A DNA stretch of 36,180 bases from an uncultured Spirochaetales bacterium (GTDB lineage: Bacteria; Spirochaetota; Spirochaetia; Sphaerochaetales; Sphaerochaetaceae): positions 1 through 36,180 of the forward strand of contig CALXKL010000014.1 in the NCBI GenBank assembly GCA_944388965.1. Direction: 5' to 3'. Position numbers and translations under genes: made by a program. This document shows, in pieces, positions 6,815-16,669 of the stretch. The notes beneath the pieces are model-generated. The model had not been told where the DNA came from. It did no database searches and worked only from the letters and a program-made list of their open reading frames with translations. The first letter of the stretch is position 1. Every line of letters starts with the position of its first letter.

Positions 6815-8644
6815 TTGAAGTTCGTTCTGGGCTTGTATACACAGCTTTCGCACAACGCACCCACGCCGGTCCTGGCGAGGGTGCTCTCGTGCATATTCAA
6901 GCCCGTGCTCACGTATATCCACGACAACCGCGACTGCAGGGTCTCGATCGCCCAGGGCAGCGCGATGACGAGCCACCTCTCGTGGCATTTCCCAGAAATC
7001 AACCTGCTGCTGTCTTCTCTGGCGAAGAGCGGTTCCATAGAGCTCGTGACCAGCGCGTACAACAACACCGTGCTCCCGCTCGTGCCTCACAAGGACCGCT
7101 CAAGCGCTGTGGACCGGACGACGACGCTGATCCGCAAGACATATGGCGTCAGGGCGACGAGCCTGTGGTGCTATGGCCAGATCTGGGCCCCCAGCCTGAT
7201 CGCGATGATGAAGACGGTCTCCCTGGACCGGATAGTCATATCCTCATATGATGCACTGACCCAGAAGGCCTCACGCATCAGCTCTTTCCGCATGAACGAG
7301 CTCGGCCGCAGGATAGATGTGATACAGTCCGACGACCGCTTTTCACGTCTTGTGAGCTCCTATGCCCAGAACGAAATCACGCTCACCGAACTCCGTTTCG
7401 CCCTGGTGGAGCATGTCAGGACGTCCAGATGCGATGACGACATGGTGTGCATGATCAATCTCGACCAGTTGTGCCAGGGCGCCAGCTACAACCGGGAGGA
7501 CGATGAAATGCTATACACCGTCTTCACGGATCTGCTCAACGTCGCCAGGGAGTGCGGCTATACGCTCTCTCTTCTTCGCGACATCCAGCCGCGCAAGGTG
7601 GGCTATCTGCCATCCGGCTGGTATGGACGGGACGCCTATGCAGGCATTCTGGGGTCGTTCAACGAGCTCTTCGTGCGCTGTGAGGACTACAGGTATTTCC
7701 TCGGCCGCTATCTTTCTCTCGGATCGTTCGTTGACGATTCCCGCAAGGACCGGGTGCTGCGCAGGCGTCTGCAGGACATGCTCTCGACACTGCCTTCCGG
7801 CAATCTCTTCCTTTGCGACACGCATGCATCGTGCCTTTCGCTGTCAGAGCACAGACAGTTCTTCCGCACCGTGATCGAGGCGGAGGCGAGCCTGGCGGAG
7901 AACGGGCTGAGACAGGTGAGCGCGGACGTCGACGACGACGGCATCGAAGAGGAGTTCTGCTACGGCAAGACCAACACCGCCCTGCTTTCGCATGTCGGCG
8001 GATCCGTGTACGAGTTCAATTCGCGTGAGCTCGGCGTCAACATCTTCGATACCATCTGCCCATGGCAGAAGGCCTTTCCCGACCAGAGCCGGAGAAGAAG
8101 CTTCTGCGACAGCTATGAAGTCGACGGACAGACGTACGACCTGTCCCGCTGCATCTATTCGCTGGACAGCGTCAACAGGGCGCGCAACGAGTTCGTCTTC
8201 TCCTTCGAGGACGACGTGATGCCGTTCTCGGTCAGCAAGCACTACAGACTGGCCAACCAGAACCTGTACATGTCGCACACGATCGTGAACCGCAGCGACA
8301 GGATGCTGGACGTCGGCTATGTCACGAGCGTCTACTTCACGCTTCCGGATGCCAGCGCCTTCGCCTACGACGCACACAGGGCGCCGCTTGTCGGACAGTC
8401 CCTCTCCGGCATAAGGAATGTGCGCTTCAACGACTCCTCGCGCTCGATGCAGCTATCGTTCACCAGCACCGACGAGTTCTCCGTCCAGGAGGAGAACCGC
8501 TACCAGAGCGAAGTGACCACCCTTGGCTCTCAGCAGTTTTATCTCTATACTAGGGTCAGGTTGCGTTTCAGCCTCCATGTGGCACCGCAGAGTGCCTCAA
8601 GCCTCAACATAGTGACCCGTATCGCGAGCACGAAGGAGAAATAG
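6815..8644 (+). CDS. GH57/4-alpha-glucanotransferase-like protein lacking the catalytic nucleophile
   Basis: The 609-residue protein aligns by eye with GH57 4-alpha-glucanotransferases: an N-terminal (beta/alpha)7 domain (about 1-330) and a C-terminal beta-sandwich of the DUF1925/DUF1926 type (about 370-605). The family hallmarks are altered. HNHQP becomes YTQLS (8-12). The WLTERVW block, whose Glu is the nucleophile, becomes WCYGQIW (118-124), with Gly121 in the Glu position. In the HDDGEKFG block only one Asp (about Asp217) and the last Gly remain. It probably does not hydrolyse or transfer glucans; a carbohydrate-binding or regulatory role is a guess. It starts with TTG after GAGGAG, 11 nt after rnfB, and is probably in the same transcript. 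Confidence 0.75.
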   Translation: MKFVLGLYTQLSHNAPTPVLARVLSCIFKPVLTYIHDNRDCRVSIAQGSAMTSHLSWHFPEINLLLSSLAKSGSIELVTSAYNNTVLPLVPHKDRSSAVDRTTTLIRKTYGVRATSLWCYGQIWAPSLIAMMKTVSLDRIVISSYDALTQKASRISSFRMNELGRRIDVIQSDDRFSRLVSSYAQNEITLTELRFALVEHVRTSRCDDDMVCMINLDQLCQGASYNREDDEMLYTVFTDLLNVARECGYTLSLLRDIQPRKVGYLPSGWYGRDAYAGILGSFNELFVRCEDYRYFLGRYLSLGSFVDDSRKDRVLRRRLQDMLSTLPSGNLFLCDTHASCLSLSEHRQFFRTVIEAEASLAENGLRQVSADVDDDGIEEEFCYGKTNTALLSHVGGSVYEFNSRELGVNIFDTICPWQKAFPDQSRRRSFCDSYEVDGQTYDLSRCIYSLDSVNRARNEFVFSFEDDVMPFSVSKHYRLANQNLYMSHTIVNRSDRMLDVGYVTSVYFTLPDASAFAYDAHRAPLVGQSLSGIRNVRFNDSSRSMQLSFTSTDEFSVQEENRYQSEVTTLGSQQFYLYTRVRLRFSLHVAPQSASSLNIVTRIASTKEK

Positions 8645-9743
<1,099 letters not shown>

Positions 9744-9750
9744 CTGGGCT

Positions 9751-10965
9751 ATGAGGAAGGCTCTGGGGCTGTTCATCATGCTCGTCGTCATGGCATCGTC
9801 GCTTGCCGCCGGTACGCTTGATGTCGGGCTGATCGCATCCCCGTCCCTCTCCACCTTCGCGCATGATGCGCTTGAGGTGTTTCTGGATCTTGCAGGCCCA
9901 TCGTCCAGGCTCGAGGAGATCGAGCGGCTTTCCGGCATCCGTCAGGACCGGCGTCGACTTGACATCGCCTATCATGAGTCCCTTGCAAAGGAGAGGCCCA
10001 TGAGCGAGCAGGAAGGGTCCGTATACGAACCATACTGGCTCTGCGACGAGCCCTTCTCCATAGCCGAGATCGAGTGCGATGAGGGCTTTGCCGTGAGACG
10101 GGACGAATCGATGCTTGAGCATGTCATGCTCTCATCCTCGCTCGACATCGTCTTCGTATTTCTCGGCGAGGATGATGGGCAGATAGCCTCCATCGACATC
10201 TACTGCTATGCACAGGGACAGGTGGAAGACCTGTATTCTACGCTTTATCTTTCGGGCGACCTTGATGAGAGGGCCGTGATCGCCGCGTTTGTGCGCGCCT
10301 TTTCGGACGAGGACCTGGTCGTGCTGGACCTTGGCTCGTTCCCGTCTTCGAGTTTTGTCGACTCTTCCACGGGAGAGGAGATTCCCTTTTCAGGCGGATT
10401 TTCGCTCGTCGAGCCTTCCGTGACGTCTCTGGTCATACGGCGGGAGGGCTATCTTGACCTGGAGGTTCCTGTGGTCGCACAGGATGGAGTCGCCGTGCTT
10501 TCCGGCAAACAGGATGAGGAGGACATCGGTCTGTTCACCCTTGTCGTCAATCCATCCGGCTCCAGGGCAAGTCTCTTCGGTGTGGATGTCGCCACGCTTC
10601 CGCTCGTCACGTCCTTCGACATGGGTGCCGTGCTCATGACCGTCTCCAAGGACGGTTTCAGGAATGAGAACCTCCAGATAGGGCCTGGCGAGCACTTCCG
10701 CTCAGTCATGCTCCGTCCGCAGTGGATGGCAGACGACGGGCGACTCAAGGAGGCCAAGGACGAGATGTACCGCTCGATGCGCAACACGATCCTCTCGTTC
10801 GGCCTGTATGTCCTGATGTCGACTCTCGGGGACATATTCCCGGAAAGTGCATCCTGGACCGGCGTAGCCGGCACCGTCACGGCTGGCATCAGCATAGTCA
10901 ATCTGATAGATTTCCTACATGACTGTCTTTCCTATTACGATACGGCAAGACAGACGTATCTGTAA
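9751..10965 (+). CDS. Exported protein with PEGA-like domain, unknown function
   Basis: The 404-residue protein begins with a signal peptide (hydrophobic about 4-18, likely cleavage near SLAA). Two stretches resemble PEGA-type surface beta-domains: about 212-250, ending IRREGYLDLEVPV, and about 268-325, with VVNPSGSRASLFGVDVATLP and VSKDGFRNENLQI. Near the C-terminus there are hydrophobic segments (about 348-380) that could be membrane helices. I do not recognise the N-terminal 200 residues. It lies between prfB and ftsY with short gaps (7 and 12 nt), so it is probably in the same operon. An envelope-associated role is the most that can be said. Confidence 0.65.
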   Translation: MRKALGLFIMLVVMASSLAAGTLDVGLIASPSLSTFAHDALEVFLDLAGPSSRLEEIERLSGIRQDRRRLDIAYHESLAKERPMSEQEGSVYEPYWLCDEPFSIAEIECDEGFAVRRDESMLEHVMLSSSLDIVFVFLGEDDGQIASIDIYCYAQGQVEDLYSTLYLSGDLDERAVIAAFVRAFSDEDLVVLDLGSFPSSSFVDSSTGEEIPFSGGFSLVEPSVTSLVIRREGYLDLEVPVVAQDGVAVLSGKQDEEDIGLFTLVVNPSGSRASLFGVDVATLPLVTSFDMGAVLMTVSKDGFRNENLQIGPGEHFRSVMLRPQWMADDGRLKEAKDEMYRSMRNTILSFGLYVLMSTLGDIFPESASWTGVAGTVTAGISIVNLIDFLHDCLSYYDTARQTYL

Positions 10966-10977
10966 GGAGTACATGGT

Positions 10978-11853
10978 ATGTTCAACAAGTTCAGACAGAA
11001 GCTGAAGGACCTCTTCTCATCCAGAAGGATAGACGACGCGTTCTTCGACGATCTGGAGGATACGCTCATAGAAGGCGACCTGGGTGCAAGGCTCACCGAC
11101 GAGGTCATAGAGACGCTGCGCAGGGAGGCCAAGGCGGAACGTGCGACGAGTGTGGAGGATCTGCAGAGGATCATGAAAGGTCTGCTGTCCCCATATGTGA
11201 AGACGGCCGACGTCGATCTGGCTCCCGGGGGGCTGAACGTCTTCCTGATCCTCGGCGTAAACGGAGTCGGAAAGACGACCAGCATCGCCAAGATGGCCTC
11301 GTGGTACACGAGGCATGGCAACAGGGTCCTTCTGGCTGCGGCCGATACGTTCCGAGCCGCGGCTGTGGATCAGCTGGATATCCATGCAAAACGTCTGGGC
11401 ATGAGGATCGTCAAGCAGTCGACGGGAAGCGATCCGGGGGCTGTCGTCTATGACGCCCTGTCATCTGCGCTCGCCCAGGGCGACGACCTGATACTGGCGG
11501 ACACGGCCGGAAGGATGCACAACAAGGAGAACCTGATGAAGGAGCTCCAGAAGATCGACAAGATCATCTCCAACAGGGGCATCCCTCAGGAGCGCTACAG
11601 GAAGTATCTGGTGATTGATGCGACGACCGGTCAGAACGGCCTGTCGCAGGCGATGCTCTTCAACAGCGCGGTGAAGCTCGATGGAGTGATCCTCACGAAA
11701 TACGATTCGGCTGCAAAGGGCGGGGCCCTGGTCCAGATCGGACAGCAGCTTGGGCTCCCTATAGTCTTCGTCGGAACCGGGGAAGGCTATGATGACATCC
11801 ATCCGTTCGACAAGGACGAGTTCCTCGACGCACTGGTGGGCATGGAAGACTAG
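10978..11853 (+). CDS. ftsY: Signal recognition particle receptor FtsY
   Basis: FtsY docks SRP-ribosome complexes at the inner membrane for co-translational insertion. The 291-residue protein has a short N-terminal helical N domain, the GTPase P-loop GVNGVGKTT (93-101), DTFRAAAVDQL (123-133), DTAGR (175-179), and TKYD (240-243) in place of the usual TKLD, followed by AAKGG. The long acidic A domain of E. coli FtsY is absent, as in many bacteria; the N-terminus is a basic amphipathic helix. The ATG at 10978 follows AAGGAG (10964-10969), which overlaps the upstream stop. Four nucleotides separate it from the next gene. Confidence 0.95.
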   Translation: MFNKFRQKLKDLFSSRRIDDAFFDDLEDTLIEGDLGARLTDEVIETLRREAKAERATSVEDLQRIMKGLLSPYVKTADVDLAPGGLNVFLILGVNGVGKTTSIAKMASWYTRHGNRVLLAAADTFRAAAVDQLDIHAKRLGMRIVKQSTGSDPGAVVYDALSSALAQGDDLILADTAGRMHNKENLMKELQKIDKIISNRGIPQERYRKYLVIDATTGQNGLSQAMLFNSAVKLDGVILTKYDSAAKGGALVQIGQQLGLPIVFVGTGEGYDDIHPFDKDEFLDALVGMED

Positions 11854-11857
11854 CCTG

Positions 11858-12805
11858 ATGCGTCGCCTTCTTCCGTCTGCGCTGCTGGCCTTATGCTGCA
11901 CCATTCCATGTCTTTGTGCATCGATGTATTCCAGCAATGCGATGATGCAGAGGCTGGATGCAATCACCGCCATTCCCGAGACCGGGTATTTCATCGTCGA
12001 AGATGGGGACGAGAGCATCCTCTATCTCGATGGCGAAGAGGTGCGACGCGTGGTGCAGCGTGCTGACGAGGTCGTGACCAGCGACGACAATGGCGTGAAT
12101 GTGGTCAGACTGCAGGATGGAAGACCAATAGGCGAGACGACATCTGACGGTATTGATATCTCATATGAATATGCCGAAAACGGCACTTTGTATCGTGCTG
12201 TATATTCCAAAGACAATCAGATTCTCCGCGTCGTACAGTACCTCGTGACGCCATCCGCTTCTCTGGCCGGCCATTTCGACCTGAGCGGCGACGCTGCGGT
12301 GTTCTATTCCGGTTCCCGGTTCTCCTACAGGACAGCGGACGGTGTACAGACCACATCCGGTGTCGATGTTTCGGCATTCGATGACGAAGACGCCACACTT
12401 CCCATCGCAGATGCAATCCGGCTCGACGACGGTACGAGTCTGCTGGTCGAGGAGTCCGACGACGGGGTCGTCGAATCGCTTTACGACCAGTCCCTCCATC
12501 TCATCCACAGGAAGGTGACCCGGGATGGAGAGCTGGTCTCGCAGACGTCCTGGAGCTACGACGAGAATGGGCATGTGGTCTCCATGGAGGTCGTCGAGGA
12601 CGATGTGAGGACAGTATACGAATACAATGAGGACGGAGAAGTCCGCTGTCAGAGCGAATACGTAGACGGACAGCTGCGTGAGGTCCGCATGAACCGGGAT
12701 GACGACACTGTCCTTGCGACGAGGTATCGTGACGGAGCGCAATACGCCCGTATCGTCTACGACCGCGACGGTAGCCGCGTCCTGTCGCTGGAGATGCTCA
12801 GGTGA
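11858..12805 (+). CDS. Exported protein with MORN/YwqK-like repeats, unknown function
   Basis: The 315-residue protein starts with a clear signal peptide (hydrophobic core about 4-19, cleavage probably after CLCA). The C-terminal part (about 215-315) consists of short repeats of the kind SYDENGHVV, EYNEDGEVR and VYDRDGSRV, like MORN_2/YwqK or RHS-type beta repeats. No catalytic motif is visible. It starts 4 nt after ftsY and its stop overlaps the start of the following ABC permease, so translation is likely coupled to the LolCDE-like genes; it may be a periplasmic partner or substrate of that exporter. I chose the ATG at 11858 because the signal peptide begins there. Confidence 0.65.
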   Translation: MRRLLPSALLALCCTIPCLCASMYSSNAMMQRLDAITAIPETGYFIVEDGDESILYLDGEEVRRVVQRADEVVTSDDNGVNVVRLQDGRPIGETTSDGIDISYEYAENGTLYRAVYSKDNQILRVVQYLVTPSASLAGHFDLSGDAAVFYSGSRFSYRTADGVQTTSGVDVSAFDDEDATLPIADAIRLDDGTSLLVEESDDGVVESLYDQSLHLIHRKVTRDGELVSQTSWSYDENGHVVSMEVVEDDVRTVYEYNEDGEVRCQSEYVDGQLREVRMNRDDDTVLATRYRDGAQYARIVYDRDGSRVLSLEMLR

Positions 12806-13902
12806 ATGTCCTTCGCATGATTCTCTTCCGATATCTCTTCTCGAGGCAGAACAGGCACCGCGGCCGCACTGTGAGGATCATGGTCGGGCTCGTCATCTCC
12901 AGTGTCCTGATGATGTGCATACTCTCCATCATGGACTGGCTTCAGGCAGGCCGCATGGATGTGCTGCGCCAGGTCCGCTCGTTCCCGGTGACGGTGGAGG
13001 TCGAGGACGAGACGGAGGCCCTCGCCCTTGCCGAGGAGTATGGAGACAAGGCCCACGTGTTCGCATATCGCCAGAGCCAGGGCCTCCTGGTCGCATCGGG
13101 CCAGAGCAGGGGCGTTGTCGTCAGATACATCGACGATGGATATGATGGGGGACTCTATTGCCTGACGGATGCACCGGTCGATGGCATTTGGCTGCCTTAC
13201 CGCATCTACGGGGGCCTTGGCGGCAAGGTCTCGCTCACTGCTCTTGAAGAGGGCGAGGCCGTACGTCTTGCTCCCAGGACGCGCGAATACGTGATAGAAG
13301 GCTATTACCAGACACGCGTGTCGGACTTCGACTCCTCCACCGTCTTCCTGCCGCTTGATGCGGCACCTGAGGGGATTCCATGGACCGTCGCCTTCACCCG
13401 GCTGGAAGTTGACGAGCAGATGCTGCATGACGAGCTTTGCCTATCCGGCTACGACGTCGAGATGTGGTACGAAGGCGAGAGCCTTCTGTATTCGGCACTG
13501 CAGCTCGAGAAGACGGTCATGACGCTCATGCTCTCCTGCCTGTATCTGATCGTCGCCGTCCAGATCGTGCAGAGCGCATCGATGCTTGCATCGACGAAGA
13601 GCCGCGAGTGCGTGGCGCTCCACCTGATGGGAATGGACAGGCGCACTCTCGTGACGATATTCGCCCTGACGGGACTGGTCCTGTGTCTGGTCTCGCTTGC
13701 TCTGGGACTGGTTGCGGCGCGGCTGGTGCTGTGGCTTCTGCCTGCATCCGTGCCGATGCTTTCGGGCGCGTCGTTCACATTGGACATCGGCTCATTCTCG
13801 GTGATTTCGCTTGTAATGCTGACGCTCTCGTCACTAAGCTATGCATATGCATTCGACAGGAATCTGGACGGACGATCCGTCATGGAGGGGCTTGGAACAT
13901 GA
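12802..13902 (+). CDS. LolC/LolE-like ABC transporter permease (first subunit)
   Basis: The 366-residue protein has the FtsX/MacB/LolC layout: one N-terminal helix (about 25-47), an extracytoplasmic domain of about 180 residues, then three C-terminal helices (about 243-262, 285-312, 328-350). The first cytoplasmic residues (RMILFRYLFSRQN) resemble the LolC/E start. With the following ATPase and second permease it forms a complete LolCDE-type set, which in double-membrane bacteria extracts lipoproteins from the inner membrane; MacB-like export is the alternative. The GTG at 12802 overlaps the upstream stop (GTGA); ATG 12817 is possible. Its stop overlaps the ATPase start. Confidence 0.78.
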   Translation: MNVLRMILFRYLFSRQNRHRGRTVRIMVGLVISSVLMMCILSIMDWLQAGRMDVLRQVRSFPVTVEVEDETEALALAEEYGDKAHVFAYRQSQGLLVASGQSRGVVVRYIDDGYDGGLYCLTDAPVDGIWLPYRIYGGLGGKVSLTALEEGEAVRLAPRTREYVIEGYYQTRVSDFDSSTVFLPLDAAPEGIPWTVAFTRLEVDEQMLHDELCLSGYDVEMWYEGESLLYSALQLEKTVMTLMLSCLYLIVAVQIVQSASMLASTKSRECVALHLMGMDRRTLVTIFALTGLVLCLVSLALGLVAARLVLWLLPASVPMLSGASFTLDIGSFSVISLVMLTLSSLSYAYAFDRNLDGRSVMEGLGT

Positions 13903-14579
13903 AAAGGATACTGGGACTTGAAGGCGTGTCCAAGAGCTTCGACGGACCTCTCGGGCATGAAAGACTCGAGATACTCCATGATATCGACCTCGAGATAGGA
14001 GAAGGCGAAAGCATCTCCGTGACGGGACGCAGCGGCAGTGGAAAGAGTACGCTCCTGTATGTCGCCTCCCTGATCGAGAAGCCGAGTGCGGGACGGGTGT
14101 TCTACGACGATGTGGATACAGTGGCCTGGGATGACCGGCGCATCGCCGCCTTGAGACGTGACAGGATGGGATTCGTCTTCCAGAACAGCCTTCTGCTTGA
14201 GGATTTCAGCGCGCTCGAGAACGTGATGCTTCCTCTTCTCAACAAAGGCCTGCCCAAGGCCGAGGCGCACCGCCAGGCCGCCTGCATGCTCACGCAGATG
14301 GGCCTCGGGGACAGGCTCGACCACCGCCCGATGATGCTCTCCGGTGGAGAGAGACAGCGTGTAGCCATAGCAAGGGCCGTATGTCCACGTCCGTCCATAC
14401 TCTTCGCGGACGAACCGACCGGAGCCCTGGACGAGGAGAGCCAGAGCCTCGTGGAGGACCTGCTGTTCTCCCTTGTCGAGGAGCATGGCATCGCACTCAT
14501 GCTCGTCACGCATGACCGGACCTTCGCGGACCGCTGCTCGAGAGTGCTCACCCTGTCCCACAAGGAGCTGAGCCGGTGA
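13899..14579 (+). CDS. LolD-like ABC transporter ATPase
   Basis: The 226-residue ATPase belongs to the LolD/MacB/FtsE group. It has Walker A GRSGSGKST, Q-loop VFQNSLLLEDFSALENVMLPL, the signature LSGGERQRVAIARA, Walker B ILFADEPTGALD and the H-loop VTHD. The EPTGALD form and the lack of extra domains fit the LolD subfamily, which powers lipoprotein release or transmembrane signalling without substrate translocation. It lies between two permeases with 4-nt overlaps on both sides, so a heteromeric permease-ATPase-permease complex is very likely. I chose the ATG at 13899; a longer in-frame reading runs through the upstream permease gene. Confidence 0.9.
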   Translation: MKRILGLEGVSKSFDGPLGHERLEILHDIDLEIGEGESISVTGRSGSGKSTLLYVASLIEKPSAGRVFYDDVDTVAWDDRRIAALRRDRMGFVFQNSLLLEDFSALENVMLPLLNKGLPKAEAHRQAACMLTQMGLGDRLDHRPMMLSGGERQRVAIARAVCPRPSILFADEPTGALDEESQSLVEDLLFSLVEEHGIALMLVTHDRTFADRCSRVLTLSHKELSR

Positions 14580-15718
14580 GGACTCGTGACCTGGCGCTGT
14601 ACATCTCGAGGAAGAGCGGAAGAGGGCAGGCCTTGTCCTGGCGTGTCCGTGCCATGCTATCCACTCTTCTTCTACTGTTCATCAGCTTCGCCCTGGCGTT
14701 CAGCATCGTGCTGATCGAGTCCATGGCGAAGGGACTGGACGATGTGCTGCAGCTGCTGGGCGGCGGCAGCGTCATTGCATACGACAGGCCGGACGACGGA
14801 CTCTTGGGATCGGATGACCATGTCTTCCGCTTCCAGACCACATCAGCTCTGGCCTCTTCAGGGACGGACAGCGCACTGGTCACGCTGAGGGGCGTGGACG
14901 ATGACTACTTCTTTCCACGTCGAAGCCGTGCGCTTGATCTCGAAACCATCGACAACCCCACATCGCTTGAAGGTGTCACGATATCCCGGATGCTCGCCGA
15001 GCATCTGGCCGTGGATGCTGGCGACCGCATCGCAATGATGGTCTACGATGCATCGATAGGCAGGGTACGTCCTGTCCTGCTCTTCATCGAGGGAATCTAT
15101 TCCACCGGATACGGGGAATACGATGAAGTCCTCGCCTTCACCTCGACCGATGTAGTGAGGGGCGTGGATTTCTGGGAGTTGGTCACTCAAGGTGATCCGG
15201 ATGAGCTGGTCAGGAAGCTGCGTTCCTCCGCAATCGAGGCCTACAGCTACAGGGAGATGAACAGGAGCGTCTACGAGAACATTTCGGTCTCTGTGACCAG
15301 CCTCGATGTTATCGTCGCCCTGATCGCCCTCCTTGCGGGATTCTTCGCGGTGAGTCTAGGGGCCGAATACGTGGAACGGGACAGGAGGGACATCGCGCTT
15401 ATGATGCTGTGCGGACATGGGGATGCCGATATGGCGCACTGCTATGTCGCGATAACCATGAGACGCGTTCTGGCGGCGCTCGTCTGCGGCATGCTGATCG
15501 GCATCGGTGCGGCATGTGTGTTCATCCCGTTGCTGTCACGTCTGGATGCCTGGAGCATCCCGGCGCTGCAGAGCTATGTGACGAACATGGATGTCCACGT
15601 CCCTGTCACGACTATTGTCCTGGTGGGTGCGGCATTGGCCTTGTCTGCATACGTATCGCTCAGGATCAGCCTGCACAGGGGCGTGGGGGTCTCCCTATAT
15701 AGGGCCCTTGTATCCTGA
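14576..15718 (+). CDS. LolC/LolE-like ABC transporter permease (second subunit)
   Basis: The 380-residue protein has the same layout as the first permease: one N-terminal helix (about 24-46), a periplasmic domain (about 50-240), and three C-terminal helices (about 242-265, 297-320, 345-365). RDRRDIALMMLCGHGDADM corresponds to the conserved cytoplasmic loop after helix two that contacts the ATPase in FtsX-type permeases. It starts at a GTG overlapping the ATPase stop. It is the last gene of the packed cluster; a new promoter for RNase Z overlaps its final codons. Confidence 0.78.
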   Translation: MRTRDLALYISRKSGRGQALSWRVRAMLSTLLLLFISFALAFSIVLIESMAKGLDDVLQLLGGGSVIAYDRPDDGLLGSDDHVFRFQTTSALASSGTDSALVTLRGVDDDYFFPRRSRALDLETIDNPTSLEGVTISRMLAEHLAVDAGDRIAMMVYDASIGRVRPVLLFIEGIYSTGYGEYDEVLAFTSTDVVRGVDFWELVTQGDPDELVRKLRSSAIEAYSYREMNRSVYENISVSVTSLDVIVALIALLAGFFAVSLGAEYVERDRRDIALMMLCGHGDADMAHCYVAITMRRVLAALVCGMLIGIGAACVFIPLLSRLDAWSIPALQSYVTNMDVHVPVTTIVLVGAALALSAYVSLRISLHRGVGVSLYRALVS

Positions 15719-15737
15719 AGAAGAGAAAAGCTATACT
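15708..15737 (+). promoter_or_regulatory. Promoter of rnz, suggesting a leaderless transcript
   Basis: TTGTAT (15708-15713), an 18-nt spacer and TATACT (15732-15737). Only 8 nt separate the -10 box from the GTG at 15746, so transcription would begin at or next to the start codon. Confidence 0.5.
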
Positions 15738-15745
15738 CTCGAATT

Positions 15746-16669
15746 GTGAATTTCGAAGTGTTCAGCCTCGGTACCAGCGGCATGATGCCGCTTCCGGGAC
15801 GCAATCTGACAAGTGCGCTGGTCAGGCGCGAGGGCGAGATGTTCCTCTTCGACTGCGGAGAAGGTACGCAGGTGTCGCTGAAGATGCTGAATCTCAGCTG
15901 GAAGAAGATCGGCCGGATCTTCATAAGCCACATGCATGCAGACCATGTGACGGGACTGCCCGGTCTACTCATGCTCTCCAGCCAGGTGGACAGGGACGAA
16001 CCTCTGTACATCTACGGACCGACGAGGCTGGGCGAGTACATCGACTCGTCGAGGCGCATTCTGGACATGTACATCAACTACGACATCCACTTCATCCCGG
16101 TGGAGGAGGGTGCCATCTATGAAAACGACGAATTCACGGTCAACTGCTTCATGCTCCGCCATACCAAGATCTGCTACGGCTACTCGCTTGTCGAGAAGCA
16201 GCGTGCCGGTGCGTTCAGCGTCGAGGCCGCTTTGGCCCACAGGGTGCCGCGCGGGCCTCTGTGGTCGAAGCTCCAGCATGGTCTGAGCGTGGTGAACGAA
16301 GACGGTCTCACCGTCACTCCTGACATGGTCCTGGGACCGAAGAGGGACGGACGCAAGTTCACATACATCACGGACACAATGTACTTCCCGGAGCTTTCGG
16401 ACTACGCCCACGATTCCGACATACTCTTCTGCGAAGGGATGTTCGACTCGTCGCTGGAGGACGATGCAAGGCAGAAGAAGCATATGACCGCAGCCCAGGC
16501 CGCGATGGTCGCAAGGGACGGGAACGTCGGCAGGCTTTGCCTGCAGCACTACTCCCCACGCTACAGCGACAGGGAGCTCAAGACTCTGGCCGCAGAGGCC
16601 AGGGCGATCTTCCCGGAGACGGTCCTTACACGAGACCGGATGTCCTTCGGAATCCCTCTGAAGGACTGA
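15746..16669 (+). CDS. rnz: Ribonuclease Z
   Basis: RNase Z removes the 3' trailer of tRNA precursors by zinc-dependent cleavage. The two tRNAs in this window lack encoded CCA, so they need this kind of processing before CCA addition. The 307-residue short-form enzyme has FDCGEGTQ (35-42) and the metallo-beta-lactamase motif HMHADH (62-67), followed later by FMLRHT, ITDT and LQHYSPRY, which supply the other metal ligands. It starts with GTG; no Shine-Dalgarno sequence lies within 15 nt. It ends head-to-head with the TPR gene with no intergenic base. Confidence 0.92.
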   Translation: MNFEVFSLGTSGMMPLPGRNLTSALVRREGEMFLFDCGEGTQVSLKMLNLSWKKIGRIFISHMHADHVTGLPGLLMLSSQVDRDEPLYIYGPTRLGEYIDSSRRILDMYINYDIHFIPVEEGAIYENDEFTVNCFMLRHTKICYGYSLVEKQRAGAFSVEAALAHRVPRGPLWSKLQHGLSVVNEDGLTVTPDMVLGPKRDGRKFTYITDTMYFPELSDYAHDSDILFCEGMFDSSLEDDARQKKHMTAAQAAMVARDGNVGRLCLQHYSPRYSDRELKTLAAEARAIFPETVLTRDRMSFGIPLKD

